64,000 nt of DNA from Pedobacter zeaxanthinifaciens (GCF_003313335.1 NZ_QMHP01000010.1:1-64000); one strand, 5' to 3'. Shown: positions 9,351 to 18,897, counted from the stretch's first letter. A program made the numbers and translations. Notes: generated by a model from the letters alone, not told the origin.

Positions 9351-9429
9351 AAGCACAATCTTACAGCTAACAATTAAACAGTTAACCAATCCAAACAATT
9401 AACCAACCGTACGCTTTCCTACTTCCCAA

Positions 9430-10587
9430 CTAAAGCCCTTTATTTTCTCGAAGCAGCCTCACAAAATTGCCGCCCATAATTTTCTGCACATCAGCGTCGC
9501 TGTAACCTCGTTTCAATAGTGCTGCTGTAATTTTCGGGTAGTCAGCCACGCTATCCATACCTTGCGGAAAAGATTCGGCTCCGTCAAAATCAGCACCGAT
9601 ACCCACATGATCCACACCTATTAACTTAACCACATAATCAATATGATCGATGATACGCTCAATTTTAGGCCTACTTTCATCGGCTTCTTCTTTGTGTAAA
9701 GCAATCAACGTATCAATCGCTTTTGATCTTCCATATTTATCAGTCAGCTCTTTTAGCTCAGGTTTATGTTTAATTAAGAAATTTTGCTGTTTTGCTGAAA
9801 AAGTAGGATCTAAAAAACCACTGTAAAAATTGATAGAAATAACACCGCCGTTTTTACCAACCGCCTTAATCTGAGCATCTTTTAAATTTCTGGGTACGGG
9901 ATTAATGCCATAAACGCAGCTATGAGAAACCAACACAGGTTTGCTAGAAAGTTGGATGGCATCGTAAAAAGTTTGTTCGCCTACGTGAGATAAATCAACC
10001 AGAACACCCAACTCATTTAGTTTACGCACTACCGATTTTCCAAAATCGCTCAAACCGGGCATGGCAACTTCACCTTTGCTTTCCTGCGCTGCCGAACTTG
10101 CCCAAGGCGTACTATTGTTCCAAGTGAGTGTGAGGTAAATCATGCCTCTTTTAGCCAGTGCCTCTAACTTACCTAAATCATTTTCTATCATATGACCACC
10201 CTCTACGCCAATTAGCGCCGCTAATTTTTGTTGCTTAACGGCATTAGTCAATTGCGAAGCGTTAGTTACCAATTGAATGCGGTCGGGATATCTGTTAATT
10301 AAACTATAAAGTGAATCTATTTGACGGTTAGCCATGTTGAAACCGCCTTTTTCATCACACCAAATTGAAAACACCTGCACATCTAAACCACCTTTTTTTG
10401 CTCTTGGCAAATCGAAATTACCGGTGGCTTGCAACTTTCCAATATCAATACCCGATTGAATTTGGTTATACAATATATCGCCGTGAGTATCAACCACAAT
10501 TGACTTAAAGTGGATTTTTTCAGCATCCTGAGCCAATAAGTTTGTGCCAAGCAATGATAAAATAATTAGTGTGAAGGAGATTTTCAT
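9430..10587 (-). CDS. Membrane dipeptidase, peptidase M19
   Basis: The 385-residue protein has a signal peptide (about residues 1-19, ending LLAQ). Metal-binding signatures of renal-dipeptidase-like enzymes are VDTHGD (HxD), IGVEGGHMIEND (bridging Glu), VDLSHVG and LVSHS (two His) and GIGADFDG. These binuclear zinc enzymes cleave dipeptides, including D-containing ones from cell-wall turnover. Length fits the family. It precedes the YwqK-like gene on the same strand with a 24-base gap. Confidence 0.93.
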   Translation of the reverse strand: MKISFTLIILSLLGTNLLAQDAEKIHFKSIVVDTHGDILYNQIQSGIDIGKLQATGNFDLPRAKKGGLDVQVFSIWCDEKGGFNMANRQIDSLYSLINRYPDRIQLVTNASQLTNAVKQQKLAALIGVEGGHMIENDLGKLEALAKRGMIYLTLTWNNSTPWASSAAQESKGEVAMPGLSDFGKSVVRKLNELGVLVDLSHVGEQTFYDAIQLSSKPVLVSHSCVYGINPVPRNLKDAQIKAVGKNGGVISINFYSGFLDPTFSAKQQNFLIKHKPELKELTDKYGRSKAIDTLIALHKEEADESRPKIERIIDHIDYVVKLIGVDHVGIGADFDGAESFPQGMDSVADYPKITAALLKRGYSDADVQKIMGGNFVRLLRENKGL

Positions 10588-10611
10588 CGTATTATTTAGG
10601 TAAGGGATAGT

Positions 10612-11250
10612 TTATTCTATATCTGCAATTTCTGCTTTGGTAAGTTTAGCAGTGCTTACCAGCTGATCATTATTAAAAACCTCTTTCACTTTTCTCTTCA
10701 AATCATACCAAGTGCCAGTTTTTAAACCGTCTTTATAATGTCCAAGTAGTAGTCGCCTGCCTCGGTAATTGAAAAACTCTACCTTTCCCTCCAATTTGCC
10801 CTTTTCATAAGTTCTGTAGCCCATTACCGTTCCATCAGGAAAATAATCTGTCCACTGACCTTCTTCCATACCATCAACGTACTCACCCTGCTGGGTAATG
10901 TACCTATCAGTTTTGGGATTTTTAAAATTGCTAAAGTTTTGGTAATTATAATCAGCGATGCTGCCATAAAATATGAACTTACCGTGTGGTTTTGATAACT
11001 GTTCATCCTTGTAGCTACCCGAGAGCATTAAATTATCATACAAATCGTATCGCTTTAACACCCATAAATCCTGACCAGACAGTTTACCGTAAACACCGTA
11101 AGAAGTTGCTCTTTCTGCATTGGTGGTGATTCTGTTTCCATCAAAATAAATTGATTTTGGCTGCGCAAATGTTTTAAGGCAAGGCGAGCAAAGCAGTATT
11201 ACCACTATTATGGGCAAGAATTTAAATGGAGTGCTAATGTTAATTTTCAT
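10612..11250 (-). CDS. Secreted MORN-repeat (YwqK-like) protein
   Basis: The 212-residue protein has a signal peptide (about residues 1-29) and at least four MORN/YwqK-variant repeats of the type GxYxDGxxxGxWxxYxxxG: GEYVDGMEEGQWTDYFPDG, YEKGKLEGKVEFFNYRG and GHYKDGLKTGTWYDL. Such proteins are often labelled antitoxin of the YwqK family, but a secreted version is more likely a structural or surface protein. No partner toxin is visible. Confidence 0.75.
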   Translation of the reverse strand: MKINISTPFKFLPIIVVILLCSPCLKTFAQPKSIYFDGNRITTNAERATSYGVYGKLSGQDLWVLKRYDLYDNLMLSGSYKDEQLSKPHGKFIFYGSIADYNYQNFSNFKNPKTDRYITQQGEYVDGMEEGQWTDYFPDGTVMGYRTYEKGKLEGKVEFFNYRGRRLLLGHYKDGLKTGTWYDLKRKVKEVFNNDQLVSTAKLTKAEIADIE

Positions 11251-11284
11251 TTGTGTGTGTTTTAATTGTGCTTGCTGTTAAACC

Positions 11285-12913
11285 CTAAGTTTGGATTACT
11301 CCTACATTAAAGGGCTTTTGTATTGGGTTTTGATTTGCAGCTGCTATTCCCATTGAAATCACTTTTCTTGTTTCAAGTGGGTCGATAACGCCATCTACCC
11401 ATAAACGCGAAGCGGCATAGTATGGTGTAGTTTGTGCATTATATTTAGCAGTGATATCATCTAACAACTTATTCTTCTTGTCTTCATCTAACGTTTCGCC
11501 TTTACCTTTAAGTGCGCCTTCCTGTATTTGTAACAGCACTTTTGCCGCTTGAGGCCCGCCCATTACTGCAATTTTAGCGCTTGGCCAAGCATAAATCAAG
11601 CGAGGATCGTATGCTTTGCCGCACATGGCATAATTGCCTGCACCGTAGGAGTTGCCCACAACAATGGTGAATTTTGGCACCACCGAATTAGAAACAGCAT
11701 TTACCATTTTCGCACCATCTTTAATGATACCGCCATGTTCTGATCTGCTTCCCACCATGAACCCAGTAACATCTTGCAAAAACACCAAAGGAATTTTCTT
11801 CTGGTTACAATTCATGATAAACCTCGTAGCCTTATCAGCACTATCAGAATAAATTACTCCGCCAAACTGCATTTCGCCTTTTTTTGACTTCACCACCTTA
11901 CGCTGGTTTGCCACGATACCAACCGCCCAACCATCAATGCGCCCCAAGCCACAGATAATGCTTTGTCCGTAAAGTTCCTTGTACTCTTCAAATTCCGAAT
12001 CATCTAGCAAGCGCAAAATAATCTCTCTCATGTCAAACTGCTTTTCGCGGTTATCAGGCAAAATACCGTAAATATCCTGCTCATTTAATTTAGGCAAAGC
12101 CGATTTTACCCGATTAAAACCAGCATTTTGTGGAGCGCCCATTTTACTGATGATATTTCTGATACTATCTAAACAAGCTTCATCATTAGGATGTTTGTAA
12201 TCTGTAACACCTGATATTTCGCAGTGCGTTGTAGCTCCACCCAAAGTTTCGTTGTCAATATCTTCGCCTATGGCTGATTTTACCAAATAAGAGCCGGCCA
12301 AAAAAACAGATCCTGTTCCATCAACAATCATGGCCTCGTCGCTCATAATAGGTAAATATGCACCACCAGCTACACATGATCCCATAATTGCCGCAATTTG
12401 AACAATGCCTTCCGACGACATGATGGCGTTATTCCTAAAAATCCGACCAAAGTGCTCTTTATCGGGGAAAATTTCATCTTGCATTGGCAAATAAACACCG
12501 GCACTATCCACCAAGTAAATAATAGGCAACCTATTTTCCATGGCAATTTCCTGCGCTCTCAAGTTCTTTTTAGCCGTCATAGGAAACCAGGCTCCTGCTT
12601 TAACCGTTGCGTCATTAGCAACAACCACACATTGTCGGCCAGCTACATAACCAATTTTCACCACCACACCTGCGCTAGGGCAGCCACCTTCAGCCTCATA
12701 CATACCATCAGCGGCAAAAGCACCCACTTCAATTTCGGGGCTGTCTTTATCAAGCAAGTAAGCAATTCGTTCCCTAGCTAACAACTTCCCTTTTTCTTTC
12801 TGTTTAGCTGCACTTTTCTCCCCTCCCCCTTGGTATATTTTTTTTAATCTTACTTTAAGGTCATAAACCTGTTGCTTATTAAAATCTTCGTTTTTATTAA
12901 ATGTTAAGTCCAT
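11285..12913 (-). CDS. Acyl-CoA carboxylase beta subunit (methylcrotonyl-CoA carboxylase type)
   Basis: The 542-residue carboxyltransferase has an N-terminal half with GKLLARERI and the oxyanion loop GSCVAGGAYLP, and a C-terminal half with VVGNSYGAGNYAMCG and AWPSAKIAVMGG. It transfers carboxyl from biotin to an acyl-CoA. The length and the ESGVYLP-like DSAGVYLPMQDEIFPDKEHFG segment are closest to 3-methylcrotonyl-CoA carboxylase beta (leucine degradation) rather than propionyl-CoA carboxylase. The biotin-carrying alpha subunit is not in this window. Confidence 0.88.
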   Translation of the reverse strand: MDLTFNKNEDFNKQQVYDLKVRLKKIYQGGGEKSAAKQKEKGKLLARERIAYLLDKDSPEIEVGAFAADGMYEAEGGCPSAGVVVKIGYVAGRQCVVVANDATVKAGAWFPMTAKKNLRAQEIAMENRLPIIYLVDSAGVYLPMQDEIFPDKEHFGRIFRNNAIMSSEGIVQIAAIMGSCVAGGAYLPIMSDEAMIVDGTGSVFLAGSYLVKSAIGEDIDNETLGGATTHCEISGVTDYKHPNDEACLDSIRNIISKMGAPQNAGFNRVKSALPKLNEQDIYGILPDNREKQFDMREIILRLLDDSEFEEYKELYGQSIICGLGRIDGWAVGIVANQRKVVKSKKGEMQFGGVIYSDSADKATRFIMNCNQKKIPLVFLQDVTGFMVGSRSEHGGIIKDGAKMVNAVSNSVVPKFTIVVGNSYGAGNYAMCGKAYDPRLIYAWPSAKIAVMGGPQAAKVLLQIQEGALKGKGETLDEDKKNKLLDDITAKYNAQTTPYYAASRLWVDGVIDPLETRKVISMGIAAANQNPIQKPFNVGVIQT

Positions 12914-12964
12914 ATAGGCTATTTATATTTTGGTTTTTAGCACTTCACTTTCATCATCGTCACC

Positions 12965-13027
12965 CTGAATTTATTTCAGGGTCGGCTTATTAGCAACAAT
13001 TAAAAACAGATTCTGAAATAAATTCAG
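12965..13027. repeat. 15-bp inverted repeat pair, REP-like
   Basis: CTGAATTTATTTCAG (12965-12979) and its exact complement CTGAAATAAATTCAG (13013-13027) flank a 33-base spacer. The left copy lies in a hairpin (CCCTGAA/TTCAGGG). It sits in the divergent gap between the carboxylase and the secreted-protein gene. Confidence 0.7.
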
Positions 13028-13088
13028 AGACGTAATATTTAGGTTCAACGCAATTATGCTAAAATAGTATTTTAACCGTTGTAGTAGC

Positions 13089-13796
13089 ATGAGATGGCTG
13101 ATATTTTTTCTGTTACTTTCAGTGTCAAGCACCAGTTTTGCGCAAAAATTTATCTTTCCAAGGCTTACTCAACAGGCAAAATCTGTTGAGCAGCTCATTC
13201 CAAAAAATTGGAAACTGATTGATTCGGCCAAGGGCGATTTAAACCAAGACAATAAGGATGATATTGTGCTCGTTTTGGAATTTAATACTGCAGTGGATGA
13301 AGATAGAGCTTACGGAAATTATGAAATTGAGCTTATCACCGAAACCCAAAAACCGAGAATGCTGGCCGTTTATTTTAAAAAAGATGAATTGTATCGCCTA
13401 GCCATTCAAAACAACGATTTTGTGCTACGCTCTGAAGAAGGCGGTAAAATGGGTGATCCTTTTAAAGGCTTAAGAATAGATAGCAACAAATTTATACTTT
13501 CATTTGAAGGCGGCAACGACTGGCGTTGGAAACTGAACTACGAATTTGAATATCAGCAAAAGGAATGGGCCTTAGTTGCTGCAAACAATGTGTATTACCA
13601 TAAAGACAGCGGCGAGATGGTTGATAAGCAATATGATTTTGTGGATCGTACCATTAAAACAGTAGTTGGCAGTATTTTCAATAGAAATATACTGAACTAC
13701 AAAGAGGAAGACATTTTATTTTTCGGCTCGAGGCGTACACTTAAGGATTTTAAGAAACCTTGGACTTGGGAAATCACCAAAGATAACTACCTATAA
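13089..13796 (+). CDS. Secreted protein of unknown function with calcium-binding-like loop
   Basis: The 235-residue protein has a clean signal peptide (about 1-18, ending SFAQ). Near the N-terminus is the loop KGDLNQDNKDDIVLVLE, of the type found in VCBS/FG-GAP propeller repeats. The rest is beta-rich with many aromatic residues. No catalytic motif was recognised. It stands alone between the divergent carboxylase gene and a terminator. Confidence 0.75.
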   Translation: MRWLIFFLLLSVSSTSFAQKFIFPRLTQQAKSVEQLIPKNWKLIDSAKGDLNQDNKDDIVLVLEFNTAVDEDRAYGNYEIELITETQKPRMLAVYFKKDELYRLAIQNNDFVLRSEEGGKMGDPFKGLRIDSNKFILSFEGGNDWRWKLNYEFEYQQKEWALVAANNVYYHKDSGEMVDKQYDFVDRTIKTVVGSIFNRNILNYKEEDILFFGSRRTLKDFKKPWTWEITKDNYL

Positions 13797-13802
13797 ACGC
13801 AG

Positions 13803-13827
13803 AAAGATTGGCAATAAACCAATCTTT
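13803..13827 (+). terminator. Rho-independent terminator
   Basis: A 9-bp stem AAAGATTGG/CCAATCTTT with a 7-base loop and a T-rich tail, six bases after the preceding plus-strand stop. It may also serve the convergent CBS gene. Confidence 0.75.
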
Positions 13828-13852
13828 TTGCTTTAGACTTTTAACTTAAAAA

Positions 13853-15214
13853 CTATCCTTTTATCGCATTAATGATATCGTATTGGGTAATGATATCAAA
13901 CTTACCATCTTCCAACTCCACTAACACGGCACTGTTATCTTTATTAATTAATGATGATAACCTATCGATGGAAGTATTCAAATCTACAAACGGGAAAGTT
14001 CCGCCCATAATGCTTTCCACTTTAGCTGATTTTACACTTGGATTTTCAAGTAATGCTGCAAGAATATCACTTTCTTCTAATTTACCTACCAACATTCCTT
14101 TTTGTGTAACTGGAATTTGAGAGATATTTAAGGTACTCATAGTATTAAATGCTTCTGAAACCGTCTTTTCACAATCAATAGTTACAATTTCAGCAGTATC
14201 TTTTTTAGAAAGGATGCTTCTAGCGGTTAACTTTTCATCTTTAAGGAAACCACGTTCACGCAACCAATCTTCGTTGTACATTTTACCCATGTACCTACTA
14301 CCATGATCATGGAAAATTACCACAACTACATCTTCTGGTTTCAATTGATCTTTCAGCTGCAAAAGGCCAGCCACCGCTGAACCAGCAGAGTTACCTACAA
14401 AAATACCTTCCTGACGACAAATCTCTCTAGTCATCAAAGCAGCATCTTTATCGGTTACTTTCTCAAATAAATCAATAATATCGAAGTTAACGTTGGCAGG
14501 TAAAAAATCTTCACCAATTCCTTCGGTGATGTATGGATAAATTTCGTTTTTATCAAAAATTCCAGTTTCCTTATACTTTTTGAATACCGATCCGTAAGTA
14601 TCAATACCCCAAATTTTAATGTTAGGATTCTTCTCTTTTAAATACTTACCTGTTCCAGAAATAGTACCACCTGTACCTACGCCAACTACTAAATGTGTTA
14701 TTTTACCTTCAGTTTGTTCCCAAATTTCCGGACCGGTTTGCTCATAATGTGCTTGCGAATTACTTAAGTTATCATACTGGTTAGGTTTCCAAGAGTTAGG
14801 CACCTCTTTTTCCAAACGGGAAGAAACAGAATAATAAGAACGCGGATCTTCTGGATCAACGTTGGTGGGACAAACAATTACCTCAGCGCCAAAAGCACGC
14901 AAAGCATCTACCTTTTCTTTAGATTGTTTATCGGTTGTGGTGAAAATACATTTGTAACCTTTAATGATAGCCGCCATTGCCAAGCCCATACCCGTATTGC
15001 CCGATGTTCCCTCAATAATGGTACCTCCAGGTTTCAATTTTCCGCTTTTCTCGGCATCCTCAATCATTTTTAAGGCCATACGGTCTTTAATAGAGTTACC
15101 TGGATTAGTTGTTTCAATTTTTGCTAAAACAGTTGCCGGAATATCTTTTACGATGTTGTTCAATTTTACCAATGGCGTGTTACCAATGGTTTCTAATATA
15201 TTGTTATACCACAT
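13853..15214 (-). CDS. Cystathionine beta-synthase (PLP domain plus two CBS domains)
   Basis: The 453-residue enzyme has a fold-type II PLP domain (about 1-325): NSIKDR carries the PLP lysine, EGTSGNTGMG is the substrate loop, and GVGTGGTISGTG binds the PLP phosphate. A regulatory CBS pair follows (about 335-450). It condenses serine (or a derivative) with homocysteine to cystathionine; a cysteine-synthase activity cannot be excluded from sequence, but the CBS pair favours the named role. The C-terminal pair would bind adenosyl ligands. No heme-binding N-terminus is present, as in other bacterial forms. Confidence 0.87.
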   Translation of the reverse strand: MWYNNILETIGNTPLVKLNNIVKDIPATVLAKIETTNPGNSIKDRMALKMIEDAEKSGKLKPGGTIIEGTSGNTGMGLAMAAIIKGYKCIFTTTDKQSKEKVDALRAFGAEVIVCPTNVDPEDPRSYYSVSSRLEKEVPNSWKPNQYDNLSNSQAHYEQTGPEIWEQTEGKITHLVVGVGTGGTISGTGKYLKEKNPNIKIWGIDTYGSVFKKYKETGIFDKNEIYPYITEGIGEDFLPANVNFDIIDLFEKVTDKDAALMTREICRQEGIFVGNSAGSAVAGLLQLKDQLKPEDVVVVIFHDHGSRYMGKMYNEDWLRERGFLKDEKLTARSILSKKDTAEIVTIDCEKTVSEAFNTMSTLNISQIPVTQKGMLVGKLEESDILAALLENPSVKSAKVESIMGGTFPFVDLNTSIDRLSSLINKDNSAVLVELEDGKFDIITQYDIINAIKG

Positions 15215-15218
15215 GTCA

Positions 15219-15226
15219 CAAAAATA
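15219..15226 (-). promoter_or_regulatory. Candidate -7 box of the cystathionine beta-synthase gene
   Basis: TATTTTTG on the minus strand matches TAnnTTTG and ends only four bases before the ATG at 15214. If it is used, the transcript would be nearly leaderless. No convincing -33 element is seen. Confidence 0.35.
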
Positions 15227-15373
15227 CAGAACAACAATAAGTATTTCACACCTTAATATTTATTCAAAACTAAATTTCGATAAAGATGTATAAAAAAAAT
15301 TTAGTTTCATAAACTACCAAAACAGTATACTAATTATGGTGAAAATTTGGTAAAAGGCAAACCTAGCTATGTG

Positions 15374-16468
15374 TTAAGCTATTCTAAAAGATTTGCCTGG
15401 CAGTGCTACAATCAATCCCTTCATTTCTAAGGTCAACAAAATCATCGCTAACTTGCTTTGTGGCAAGTTCGTTTTTAGAGATAAATCATCAATGCTAAAC
15501 GTTTGTACTTGCAGCGCTTCGGCCACTATTCGCTCTTCTTTAGTTAAATTTAAAGGCAGCTCAGCCTGTATAGGTTTAATTTGATCAGCAATATTTTTAT
15601 CCCACCCGAGGTAATAAATCAAATCCTGCGGATGATTAATAAGCCCTGCCCTATTTGTTTTGATGAGAAAATTACAGCCTTCAGAAAACTCATCGTTGAT
15701 TCTTCCCGGGAAAGCATAAACATCCCTGTTATAAGAATTGGCAATTTCAGCAGTAATTAAAGCTCCACCTTTAATAGATGCCTCTACAACTATCGTAGCA
15801 TCGGCCATGCCAGCAATAACGCGGTTCCTTTTTGGAAAATTCTCTCGATCAGGATTGGTGCCGGGCAAAAACTCGGTAAGCAGCCCCCCGTTTTTAATCA
15901 TTTTAGCGGCCAACTCACGATGCGCCGCAGGGTAAATTCTATCTAAGCCATGCCCCATTACGCCAACTGTTGGAATATTCAATGCCAAACATTCTCGGTG
16001 CGCAGCGGCATCAATACCATGCGCCAAACCACTGGAAATTAGTACATCATACGGTTTAAGCAATTCTGCAAGTTGCTTACAAAGCATTTTTCCGTAGCTG
16101 GTTGCATTTCTTGTACCTACAATACTAATAATCCGCGACTGGTTTAAATTTGCCGTTCCTTTATAGTACAACAATAATGGTGCATCGTAGCAGTTGCGCA
16201 AACGTTTAGGGTAGTTCTCATCATCTTGAAACAACACCTGAATATCGTGCTTTTCAATGAATGCTAGCTCCTGCTCTGCCAATACCAATGCATGGGTATT
16301 TAAAATAGCTTCAGCGGTTTTTTTTCCGATTCCTTCAAGTTGTGTCAATTGTTTGAAATTGGCACCAAACACTGCTTCAGCACTTCCAAAATGGTGCAAT
16401 AATTTTTTGGCTATTAACGGACCAACGCCATCAATTAGCGTTAAGGCAATTTGATATTGTTTATTCAT
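15374..16468 (-). CDS. dprA: DNA-processing protein DprA
   Basis: The 364-residue protein has an N-terminal HhH/SAM-like region (about 1-70), the Rossmann-fold DprA domain with SIVGTRNATSYG, SSGLAHGIDAAAHR and PKRNRVIAGM, and a C-terminal winged helix (DprA_WH, about 300-364). DprA loads RecA onto incoming single strands during natural transformation. It is a single gene whose upstream region holds the BlaI-type operator of the divergent regulator gene. Confidence 0.95.
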   Translation of the reverse strand: MNKQYQIALTLIDGVGPLIAKKLLHHFGSAEAVFGANFKQLTQLEGIGKKTAEAILNTHALVLAEQELAFIEKHDIQVLFQDDENYPKRLRNCYDAPLLLYYKGTANLNQSRIISIVGTRNATSYGKMLCKQLAELLKPYDVLISSGLAHGIDAAAHRECLALNIPTVGVMGHGLDRIYPAAHRELAAKMIKNGGLLTEFLPGTNPDRENFPKRNRVIAGMADATIVVEASIKGGALITAEIANSYNRDVYAFPGRINDEFSEGCNFLIKTNRAGLINHPQDLIYYLGWDKNIADQIKPIQAELPLNLTKEERIVAEALQVQTFSIDDLSLKTNLPQSKLAMILLTLEMKGLIVALPGKSFRIA

Positions 16469-16508
16469 AGATAAAATAAAACACTGTAATACAATGCTTT
16501 AATAATTT

Positions 16509-16544
16509 AACTATAAAAATAGTTTGAAAACTATTTTTATAGTT
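16509..16544. promoter_or_regulatory. BlaI-type operator: 17-bp perfect inverted repeat
   Basis: Two 17-bp arms, AACTATAAAAATAGTTT and its exact complement, are separated by GA. Each arm is itself a dyad (ACTAT-N4-ATAGT), so the site could hold two repressor dimers. It lies 33 bases before the BlaI-like start, just upstream of TAACTTTA, a near-consensus -7 box, and between the divergent dprA and regulator genes. Autoregulation by the adjacent BlaI-like repressor is the natural reading. Confidence 0.8.
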
Positions 16545-16576
16545 TTAACTTTAGGTAAAACACAAGATAATTTATT

Positions 16577-16945
16577 ATGAGGGAATTAACAAAAGCAGAA
16601 GAACAGGTAATGCTAATACTTTGGGAATTAAAAGAAGCAGTAGTGAAGGAGGTAATTGATCAAATGGAACCTCCAAAGCCTGCCTACAATACGGTTTCTA
16701 CAGTAATTAGAGTACTGGAAGGCAAAGGTTTTATTAACCACAAAGCCATAGGGAACACGCATGTTTATTTTCCAACTATCACCGAAGCGCAGTATAGGCA
16801 TTTTGCTTTTGATAAAGTAATGAACAACTATTTCGAAAACAGCTACGAAAGTTTGGTGTCATTTCTTGTGAAGGAGAAAAAATTAGACATCTCCCAACTG
16901 GATGAAATTATAGCAATTGCAGAACAACTTAAAAACAAAAAGTGA
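16577..16945 (+). CDS. BlaI/MecI/CopY-family transcriptional repressor
   Basis: The 122-residue protein is a winged helix with LTKAEEQVMLILWEL at the start and PAYNTVSTVIRVLEGKGFI as the recognition helix region, followed by a helical dimerisation tail. Such repressors are released when a cognate M56 sensor protease is activated. The stop overlaps the start of the M56 gene by four bases. The perfect operator upstream fits autoregulation. Confidence 0.93.
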   Translation: MRELTKAEEQVMLILWELKEAVVKEVIDQMEPPKPAYNTVSTVIRVLEGKGFINHKAIGNTHVYFPTITEAQYRHFAFDKVMNNYFENSYESLVSFLVKEKKLDISQLDEIIAIAEQLKNKK

Positions 16946-18897
16946 TGAATTGGCTCTATTATCTTTTAGAAGCGAACCTTTACTTGGCCGCCTTCTATTT
17001 TATGTACAAGTTATTGTTGCAACGCTCCACCTTTTATAGCAACAACAGATACTTTTTGATATGGAGCATTATAGTCGCCTTTGCGATACCTTTGGTACAA
17101 CTAAATTTCCTGAAACCCCAACTTGTATTGGAAATAGAGGCTGTCCCTTACGAAATTTCATTAGAAGCAACTAAAAACGTTACGGTTGCGCAAACTACTT
17201 CATTCACACTACAAGACTATTTATTTTACGCATACATCGCCATTGCCATATTGCTTGGCTTTAAACTCGTCATTTCCATTTCCAAGATCATTGGTATTTT
17301 CCGTAATGGCAACAAAATCAAGCTCGATAAGTACACCTTAGTAGAATTAACTTCGGAACACACCGCTTTCTCGTTTTTCAACATTTTATTTATCCACCCG
17401 GAGATGGCAAAAAATAATGCCGTGTTAAGACACGAAATGATCCATATCAACCAGAAACATAGCTGGGATATCGTCTTATTGGAAACCTTGAAAATTTGTT
17501 GCTGGTTTAATCCGCTGGTGTATTTGATGAAAAAAGATTTAACGCTACTTCACGAATATATCGCCGACGAACAAACAACTGCTAAAAATATCTCCAAACA
17601 TGAATATGCAATGTTCCTAATCGAAAATTCGATGGCTGCTTATTCATCCTCACTTGTCAATCAATTATTCAATCAATCAATATTAAAAAGTAGAATTAAC
17701 ATGTTAAACAAAGAAAAAACAGCAAATTGGGCAAGGCTCAAGTATTTGCTGGCAGTTCCGCTAGGACTAGGCTTGCTCTGTGCATCAACACTTGGCTTTA
17801 GTAAGAGCTATGGGTATTTAGAGATTGGCAAGCAGAAGACAGTGCAAAAAACTGTCCAAAAAAATAAGCAAGAAAAGCCGATGTACTATCCAGAGCATCG
17901 TTATGACAACAAAAACAACTTCATTTCTTTAGAGAAGCGAGCAATTATCATTAACGGAAAATTAGTAACTGATAAAAACAAATTCTATGGCATAGTTGAC
18001 GCCGAAGAAGTTAAGTATCTTAATAGCGCAGAAGCAACAAAAATATACGGCAGTAAAATCGGAAAAAATGGTGCAGTAGTTATTAATGGAAAAGATATAG
18101 CAGCTACCCCTCCACCCCCAATGAGTCCTTCGCCCACGCCAAAAAGTGCGCCTGAAATCAAAAAAGACCAGGTTAAATTCCCTCCTCCTCGTATTCAATC
18201 TAATAACAAGGATCAGGTAAAATTTCCACCGCCAGTAGTAAAACCTCGAAATCAAAAATCATTTTATCCTGCAAACACTTATTACAATAAAAAAGCAATT
18301 AAAGTTGATTCAAGATTAATTGTGATAAATGGAGAGGTAATTACGGACAATAGCACTTTTTACGGTGTAACAAATACGGAAAGCGTTGTCTTTGTAAATC
18401 CTAAGCATGCCGAAGAAAAATACGGCACAAAAGCACGGTATGGGGCGGTGGAAATTACTGGCAGAAATTTAAACAGACTGCCGTTGGTAGAGCCGCCACC
18501 AATTGAACCGCCTCCAGCCGATAAAAAGGTCAAAAGACCACCAACGCCGCCGTTAAATCCTCAAAAACCCTCAGGCGATGGAGTAAAACTTAGATCATCT
18601 GAACAGGGGGAATCTTTAGCAAGCGCACCTTCCGAAAAGCAGGCTACTAGATTAGACAGAAGCAAGAAACAATATTTTTCTGTTGTAGGTGGCGCTAAGG
18701 AAATAAAAACGTTAAAAGTTTACGATAGATGGGGAAGGGAGGTTTATGTTAACGAGAACTACAATAATGACTGGGATGGCCATGAAGGCAATACCAATGA
18801 TTTTAAGTCAAGAGAACTTCCAACAGGAACCTATTTCTACTTAACTAATTCCAAAAATGACAACGTTGCTAAGCAGGGCTGGGTTTATATAAAATAA
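16942..18897 (+). CDS. BlaR1-like M56 sensor protease with TonB-plug-like repeats and T9SS-type C-terminus
   Basis: The 651-residue protein begins with membrane helices and a cytoplasmic M56 protease domain: RHEMIHINQKH holds the HExxH zinc site (H164/H168), and LLHEYIADEQ the third ligand region. After a further TM at about 265-285, the sensor region differs from penicillin-binding BlaR1. It has two repeats (about 333-386 and 458-510) of the type INGxxxTDxxxFYGxxxxExVxxxN ending KYGxKxxxGAVxIxG, which resemble TonB-receptor plug segments. They are joined by proline-rich linkers. Residues 578-651 resemble the gliding-motility C-terminal (T9SS type B) domain: KVYDRWGREVY and LPTGTYFY. It is coupled to the BlaI-like gene. 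Confidence 0.85.
   Translation: MMNWLYYLLEANLYLAAFYFMYKLLLQRSTFYSNNRYFLIWSIIVAFAIPLVQLNFLKPQLVLEIEAVPYEISLEATKNVTVAQTTSFTLQDYLFYAYIAIAILLGFKLVISISKIIGIFRNGNKIKLDKYTLVELTSEHTAFSFFNILFIHPEMAKNNAVLRHEMIHINQKHSWDIVLLETLKICCWFNPLVYLMKKDLTLLHEYIADEQTTAKNISKHEYAMFLIENSMAAYSSSLVNQLFNQSILKSRINMLNKEKTANWARLKYLLAVPLGLGLLCASTLGFSKSYGYLEIGKQKTVQKTVQKNKQEKPMYYPEHRYDNKNNFISLEKRAIIINGKLVTDKNKFYGIVDAEEVKYLNSAEATKIYGSKIGKNGAVVINGKDIAATPPPPMSPSPTPKSAPEIKKDQVKFPPPRIQSNNKDQVKFPPPVVKPRNQKSFYPANTYYNKKAIKVDSRLIVINGEVITDNSTFYGVTNTESVVFVNPKHAEEKYGTKARYGAVEITGRNLNRLPLVEPPPIEPPPADKKVKRPPTPPLNPQKPSGDGVKLRSSEQGESLASAPSEKQATRLDRSKKQYFSVVGGAKEIKTLKVYDRWGREVYVNENYNNDWDGHEGNTNDFKSRELPTGTYFYLTNSKNDNVAKQGWVYIK

Noticed and set aside
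10612..11250. Toxin-antitoxin antitoxin label for the MORN/YwqK-like gene
   Set aside because: It has a signal peptide and no toxin neighbour, so the antitoxin reading is unsupported.
12953..13030. Possible small RNA or CRISPR-like repeat before the secreted-protein gene
   Set aside because: Only one inverted pair with a single spacer; no array, so it is listed as a REP-like repeat.
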